Positions 57,681-64,000 of a stretch of DNA of 64,000 nt are shown piece by piece. Under the pieces are notes generated by a model. The model ran no database searches, was not told the DNA's origin, and saw nothing but the letters and a program-made list of their open reading frames with translations. The DNA comes from Coprinus comatus (lineage: Eukaryota > Basidiomycota > Agaricomycetes > Agaricales > Agaricaceae). The translations under genes and the position numbers were made by a program. The first letter of the stretch is position 1; each line of letters opens with the position of its first letter. Location: assembly GCA_034638255.1 (NCBI GenBank), contig JAWPGT010000032.1, positions 62,001 through 126,000 of the forward strand, written 5' to 3'.

Positions 57681-59445
57681 CGACGGAATCTAGTTATTGC
57701 TTACCATCAAAGAATAATAAGCTGATGGTGACTCCATCTTCTCATCGTGGAGAGAACTCGTACTCTCGAACGGATGTACAGAAGTCAGCCGCCTAAGCTT
57801 ATAGTGCGTACTCATGCCAACGAGAACCCAGAGGCAACTGAAGAATGAGATATTACTCCTGTATTCTAGATTTTGAGTCCTCATAGAATGTCTTAGGACT
57901 GAGTTCAAATGTAATCGAGACCATGATGGTGGAATATTGGAAGCTACTCGTCGATCAGTTAGTACATATATCCCTCTTGTGGAGTAAAATACCTATTCCT
58001 GTAGCTGAACCCTTTGGAAGCCGGAGAGCAACACTAAATGAGAACAGTAATAAAGAACGTGCTTACGAGGGAACGGAGAGTAAACAACCGCGAGATCCGG
58101 TCTATTAAGCAGTGATACTACTATGAGAGAGAGAACATTGGGAAACAAGTAAGAGATTCGTTCGGGTATAAGATGGAAGTCTCCATCTTATATTCAGTCA
58201 TGTGATCAGTAAGACATTAGTTAGTGATGTCAACGCGTAACATGTTTACACCCTTTCACTTTGATGAAGCTGTATCAGCGACGGATATTGTACACCTTTC
58301 ACCAATAAACGTGTTCCGAGACTTCAAAACACGCGGGGTAGTCGGGTAGTATAACAGGCCCTATATTCTACTTTCGGAGAAGGTGTAGAGTCTACGCGAC
58401 AGGGACATTGTGGGGCACAATAGTATATAGCAAAGGTTTATTATCACACAACAGAAAGAAGTGTGGGTATAAAATAGATCGAGGGCAGGAATATGCATTT
58501 TCCGGGGTACAGAAAGTGGCAGCTTCGCTACCTTCCAGGCGCATTATTACCTGAGGAAGCAACGGAACGTTGCTTCCAAAAGACTGATATATGAAGCTGA
58601 TGGACAGATAACGCAAAGCGAAGAGATAGCACTAAATGACATAAATGACACATTACACCAACTACAGCTTCTCTATATGAGAGGCCGAGTGTACAAGTCA
58701 GATATATGATGGTTATATATATGTTTCCAACGATGATATTGTATAGAAGAAGAGTAGATTGGTGGCTCAATACATGATTGAATTGTGTAGGAAGCAACCC
58801 TCCTGCGAAAAAAATTCCTGAATTGGACGTCTGCTGACAAATGTGTTCACACCCCTAAGGGAGGACAACCAAACGGAGCACTAATTTGTCCATCCTCCTC
58901 GGCTCTGACAATAATGATGCTACCCTGGTCAGTTGGATCTCCTATTCTATGTACGCAGCTGGTCAGGGTTTGGGTATCTGCCCGGAGTAGCGAGATTAAG
59001 TAGGTTGCCGTCCAACGAACACATTTTTTTCACCTAGAAAAAATTGATATCAAAATAGATCCATTGTGGATGAGTGAATTCCTGGTTTGATGGTGGTGTG
59101 GGTTAGAGGAGCAATGCTCACGATGATACAGCATCACGGAAGTACGGAAATGAGAGCCACTAGTAGACCATTTCCATCAAGCATTTGGCAGCAAAAACCG
59201 AGTAAGTACTACCAAATCCCACAGGATACAAGTCGTGTTTACAGCACACCTCATATGTATCATTACACCTTTCATTTACTACTGGCGGAGTCAGGTAAGC
59301 AAACTATTCTGGAGCGAAGATACATCACGGTCTAAGCAAGGTTTCCACGTGATGGTGACCCACCCCTCTCTATAACTTCGAGTCTTGCCGATGGCGCAAT
59401 ATCCCACGTATCCATTCTAGGACCACGGATTTTCCAGATAGAGCG
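57681..59445. other. Intergenic region, no supported gene
   Basis: Short frames only. A 72-codon minus frame ending at 57690 lies just upstream of the hypothetical gene but cannot be joined to it. The right end is the promoter of the dehydrogenase gene. Confidence 0.4.
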
Positions 59446-60588
59446 ATGTCGAAAACAGATAAATCCTCGAGACCTCCGTCCTTCGTCCATAAAATCCTTC
59501 GAGGTATACACCCCAACAACAAATCCAAATCCTCCTCCAGCAAAGACACGTCCCAAAACTCTTCTACATCTGCACCTGAAAAAATGGCTACTACTTCTCT
59601 TGTTGGTATGTACTATTCGTCCTATATGTCGTCTTTGGCATCTTACCATCTTTACAGGCAAAGTCGCGATCGTTACTGGCTCTTCCCGTTCCATCGGTGC
59701 CTCTGTTGCCAAAGCCCTTGGTGCACAGGGTGCTACTGTCGTCGTTAACTACGTTGGAAATCTGAAGGCTGCCCAAGAGGTTGTCGACACCATCAAGGGT
59801 TATGGTAATGGTGCCAATGCCGTTCCCATCCAAGCCGATGTTTCTACCGTCGAAGGTGGAAAGCATCTCGTCGATGAAACTATCAAGCAGTTCGGTCGCC
59901 TCGATATCCTTATTTTGAACTCTGGTATTATGGGCAGCAAGCCCATCAACGATGTTGACGAGAAGTTCTTTGACGATCACATCCAAACCAATGTTCGGGC
60001 ACCCTTGTTCACCGTCAAGCACGCTCTACCAAAAATCACTACTCGTACGTACTTCATTACCTCGTGTAAACCTCATCTTGACCTCTTTCTACAGCTGGCG
60101 GACGCATTATCTTCTTCTCTTCTTCCCTGACCTATGCTACCGGTATGTTAAATCTATTTTTAGCAATCGATTACATCTCATCAATTTCCCACCCTGTACC
60201 TTCTTTCCTTTCTGTACTTAGTCGTCCTTCCCAATGCCCTGAGCTACGTCGCCTCCAAGGGTGCTATCGAGCAAATCTCTCGTGTACTCGCCAAGGATAT
60301 CGGCTCAAAAGGACTCACCTCAAACGTCGTTTCTCCCGGACCTGTTGATACACCACTTTTCACAACTGGAAAACCACCCCAGGTCATTGAAATGATTTCC
60401 AAGCAAAACCCCAACAACAGACTTGGTGTTCCTGATGACATCGGTCCTGTCGTTGCTTTCCTCGCTTCTCCCGCTGCTCAGTGGGTCAATGGACAGAACA
60501 TCCGTGTCAATGGAGTATGTGTTGATTTTGTTCGACTGCCACTATGAACAAATGGAACTAATTATATTTCTAGGGTTTCACTGTCTAA
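59446..60588 (+). CDS. Short-chain dehydrogenase/reductase
   Basis: Five exons (59446-59605, 59658-60044, 60095-60142, 60222-60514, 60574-60588) keep phase and give 300 residues. An internal ATG at 59584 would give 254, the usual classical SDR length, and the 46 residues before it are Ser/Lys-rich low complexity, so the true start may be the second. The Rossmann fold shows GKVAIVTGSSRSIG (cofactor loop), LNSGIMG (equivalent of NAG), and YVASKG with the catalytic Tyr and Lys; the catalytic Ser lies in IIFFSSS. The product is likely an NADP(H)-dependent ketoreductase, close to the 3-oxoacyl reductase-like group. The last exon has only five codons. The substrate is unknown. Confidence 0.92.
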
Positions 60589-62617
60589 ATCCACTAATAG
60601 AAGAACACATCAGAGTTGGTCTTATGTGTATTAATATGCATTGTGTCTGTATTCGCTTGTTGTATAATCCTACCCGTACTCGTTGCTATGGAATGAATCA
60701 CATTTGTGTTTTTTTTTTCATGACTTGAATTTTAGTGACGGATGCGATCTATCATATAATCATTTGACCCAATTCTTGCGACATTCGTCAGATGGGCTGT
60801 TCAACATGGAGCCCACTTTTCTGTGTTGCATCTATTTCTTATTTATGGAGGAATATACAGCCGACACGTAAGATGGGATGGATGAATGTATGTAAATATT
60901 TAGTCTATAAAGCTTGAATATTGGAATCTTGAATCTTGAAGCTATCACAGATATTGACAGAATGTTAAAGTGGTTAACAAGTGGTCAATTCGTTGACACA
61001 TTCCGTATTTAACGGTTATCACCAGTTTCGTAAAATAATACAATACTACCTATTTTTATCTGCACTCTGGATAGACAGCAATACAAACGATTGATGTAGC
61101 AGTTATACTTACGCAACAGATCATCATATTCACATCTCAATCAACACCGCGTATTCATTTAATATGGTGCTCGGTAAACACTGGATTGTATAGCAATATA
61201 TCCTGTTACATAGTAGATTTCAGAATACTGGTTCTGGTCTCATCTAAAATCATTGCAAGGTGGAAAATATGATCTGGAATGTATTCGGGCAGCCTAGACA
61301 CAGAAATGCGATAAAGTTTACTTAACGGTTGACATAGACGACATGATAGATGGATATCATTTGTTTAAGAATGTAAAAAAATATAATAAGCGAGCCACGC
61401 TTCTGATTCGTGATTCATTTTTTTTCCTTTGGTGATTTCTTGAATCTTTTACCCATGGCGTTGACCAGTGCGAATATTGGCTTCAGTTTACTTAACCGGC
61501 GTACCTTACGGTGCGAAAAAGACAGTTCCCATTCACAGAGTCGCTTACCTCCGCATCAAGCCGTTTCCGCTATTTCCACGATCAGATCCTCCACCTTCGG
61601 AGAAATGGGGGAGCCAGTACGGGTTGAAATCTGTGAAAATGAAGAGTTGTAATCTAGAGATAGTAGGAGAGTGGGTCAAGGATGTCGTATGTGAAATACT
61701 AATGAGCAGCGAGTATGTTGGACTTGGTGCTCTGTTTTTCAGGGACATGAATCAGATGGCCATGATTGATGGTACACGACCCTGTATTGCTGAAGAGGGC
61801 ACATATCACTGGATGTAGTCGTATTCTAGCCTCCGCAGAGTTCTTGCCAGTCGCACAATTGAAGAAGCATCAGCCAATACAACTGTTAAGCGAGCGAGTG
61901 GGGAAATGTAATCTCTTCTGAGCTTCGAATATATTTTAATAACATCGACGTATGACGGATCAAGGAACATATTTTTGTTTTGGGAAGCAAAGACTAGTAG
62001 TTGATAGAGCAACCTTGCGAATCAGTAGATATCGGTAGCTACGTCGGGGGGAGCAGTGAACATGTACCTGAGGTAGAAGACCGTCAGTAACAAGACATAG
62101 TGGATTACTTACTTCGTTGACACAAAACACTGCTGCATAAATAAGTTTAATCACTGGACAAGAGTGGGTGCGATACTTCAGTCAGAGATCAACGCCGGGC
62201 TATTCAGTGAACACAATTCCGAGATGTAATGCACTGGTTTGAATCCAAAGTAGCCCACTCGAGTACCGAAAAAAATCCGTGAGAAGTATGATATTCAATT
62301 TTTGATGGGATTGCCTATTTCGGATTCAATCCGGTTCAATCTCTAACGTCTAACAACCGGTCACTCTGCCACATACTCGGACCCAGTCTCGTAAATGTAT
62401 ACTCGCAAACTGTTTTGATCTGAATCTGACGGGCCAAGAACTGGGCGGTGTGTCTAGTCCAGCGATCCAGAAACGGGCATGCGTGGATGCATTCTCTTTT
62501 TGGTGTAACAAAGATGAACTCCCTATCACGGGGAGTAGTTTAAATACACCATACTTTCGGGCAACCAACTACTACACATTCCCTTAAACCCCTTTCATTC
62601 CCTTACCTCTTCAAATT
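60589..62617. other. Intergenic region with one coding-like segment
   Basis: Mostly AT-rich DNA without a gene. At about 61492-61818 a frame after an acceptor-like TTCAG reads YLTGVPYGAKKTVPIHRVAYLRIKP and goes on for about 110 residues to a stop. It looks coding but I recognise no family and find no upstream exon. Confidence 0.35.
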
Positions 62618-64000
62618 ATGGCCATCTTCGGCAGTTCTGAGGTGGCAGCAGTGGTGTGACTGTTGCTTTAATTGGCGCTATCCATTATGTCAAGCAAAAG
62701 CAAGCTAATGCAGGACGCAAGTTGCCTCCTGGGCCAAAAGGAATCCCTTTCTTCGGTAATCTTTTCCAAATGGATGTCATGAGGCCATATCCTCAGGTAT
62801 GCTAAGATATTTCTTTCGTTACTGACTTTCATCTCATATTTGTTGTAGTTCAGAGAATGGGCTAAGGAATATGGTAGCATCTACCGTCTCAAGATTGGTC
62901 CTCAAGAAATGATTGTCTTGAACACTGCTGAAGCTGCCGATGAATTGTTCGTCAATCGCAGCAAGAATTACTCCTCTCGTTCGCCACCCCATGTTGCTCA
63001 TGATATTATGAGTGCTGGTCAACGTCAGGTCTTCTTGCCCTATGATACAGAGTGGAAGGTAAGCTTTGATCTTGTACATCTGAACATTAAGTTTAAAAGT
63101 TTCGTTCCAGGTTGCTAGGAAGAGTTTACAAGCTGCAATTGGTCCTGGTGCTTCGAAACGTCTCCGTCCCTCTCAAGATTTAGAATCCCGCGTCCTTCTT
63201 TACGATATCCTCCAACACGGTCTCCAAAGTCTTGAAGATATGAAAGAAGGTCCCAATGGCGAAGTCCCCGAGGGTCATTGGTTCTCTCTCGTCCGTCGCT
63301 ACGTACGTAGTTGTTTAGTCACTTGATTAACGACTAAGAGTATTTTTACTGATGCGATGTCCGTTTACTTAGACGACTAGCATTGTCATGACTGTCACAT
63401 ATGGAAAACGTGCTCACAGGATCCTCAATAACCGTCACTTGTAAGCGAATTACCCGACTCTTGGAGTGTGTTCCTGGCATTTTTGACTGATCGTAACTCC
63501 TCTCCCGCATATTAGGCACATGATCTACGAAGTTTTGGCAAACTTCACCAAGGTTGGCCAACCCGGAAATTATCTGTACGTTAAGCCAGACCCTTTGAAG
63601 CGAGTTAACGCTGATAGAGCCTTTTTAGTGCCGATGCTTTCCCCGTTTTGCGCAAACTCCCTGATTTCCTCGCTAAATGGCGCGTAGAGGCACGTAAGAT
63701 GCATGAATGGTATGAATCTTCTTTATCGCAAAGTGGGTCGGATATCAACATGTTTTGTATTAGGGAAATGATCTTGTGGGGTGGCCTCCTTAAGGAACTT
63801 CAGGAAGAAATTAATAACGGTATTGCTCGGGATTGCTATGTTTCGAACTACCTCCGTCAACGCGGTGACGCTGGCCATGAACTCGCTCCTGGCTGCGGTG
63901 TCACTGACGATCGTCTATGGCTTAAGGATACACTCCTCGCTTATACCGCTGGTACCGTCTTGGAAGCTGGTTCGGATACTACCGCTAGCACCATGCAGTC
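62618..64000 (+). CDS. Cytochrome P450, N-terminal part (runs off the window)
   Basis: Exons are 62618-62796, 62849-63058, 63111-63302, 63373-63440, 63516-63575, 63629-63709 and 63764 onward. After a membrane-anchor helix the protein shows the hinge KLPPGPKGIPFFGNLFQ, FREWAKEYGSIYRLKIG, the C-helix region EWKVARKSLQAAIGPGASKRLRPSQ, and the I-helix oxygen-binding motif EAGSDTTAST near the right edge. The ExxR and heme-cysteine parts lie outside. It resembles the multicopy agaric P450s of CYP5037/CYP620-like type, which are microsomal mono-oxygenases of secondary metabolism or detoxification. The only ATG before the anchor (62618) is out of frame with it, so the start is shifted or misread. Substrate unknown. 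Confidence 0.85.

Noticed and set aside
2550..64000. A psilocybin-type cluster made of the PsiD-like enzyme and the P450
   Set aside because: The two genes are 59 kb apart with housekeeping genes between them, and no kinase, methyltransferase or transporter of the pathway is visible.

Overview
This window comes from a mushroom-forming basidiomycete (Agaricomycetes). The evidence is many introns of about 50-60 bases with GT..AG ends, compact genes with overlapping flanks, and several families typical of that class: a DUF6533 seven-helix membrane protein, FunK1 kinase fragments, a PsiD-like decarboxylase, an adenylate-forming reductase and an agaric trypsin-like protease pseudogene. Gene models were built by eye from splice sites, codon phase and recognised motifs; no search was run.

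Layout. 0-7.4 kb: end of an unknown gene, a small basic protein, a phosphatidylserine-decarboxylase-family enzyme close to tryptophan decarboxylase PsiD, the osmosensor Sho1 and an agaric orphan. 7.6-10.6 kb: a MITE-like element, half a MYND finger and two FunK1 kinase remnants. 11-17.1 kb: a DUF6533 membrane protein and a complete A-T-R adenylate-forming reductase. 19-22.2 kb: a beta-trefoil protease-inhibitor-like gene and a heat-shock-element-driven Hsp20. 22.4-30.5 kb: repeats and broken genes. 31-37.1 kb: a housekeeping pair, KHA1-type cation/H+ antiporter and eIF3e. 37.6-47 kb: a C2H2 zinc-finger gene, then sparse, largely unreadable DNA. 47.4-53 kb: an unknown 190-residue protein, a DUF2985 membrane protein and a repeat copy. 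53.5-64 kb: an F-box pseudogene, a second Hsp20, an orphan, a short-chain dehydrogenase and the start of a cytochrome P450.

The most unusual structure is a family of repeats of about 2.3 kb (copies near 26.1-28.5, 44.4-46.2 and 50.6-53.0 kb, plus a diverged piece at 22.4-23.0 kb). Each long copy carries a two-finger C2H2 gene and the 5' end of the DUF2985 gene. The 25.3-28.5 kb copy looks like a duplicate of 47.2-53.0 kb from which about 2.9 kb was lost at a GGGTT microhomology. A second, unrelated C2H2 exon is duplicated in inverted orientation on both sides of the KHA1/eIF3e pair.

The enzymes (PsiD-like decarboxylase, adenylate-forming reductase, SDR, P450) are of secondary-metabolism type but are spread over 60 kb between housekeeping genes, so they do not form an obvious cluster. 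I found no rRNA, CRISPR array or convincing tRNA.
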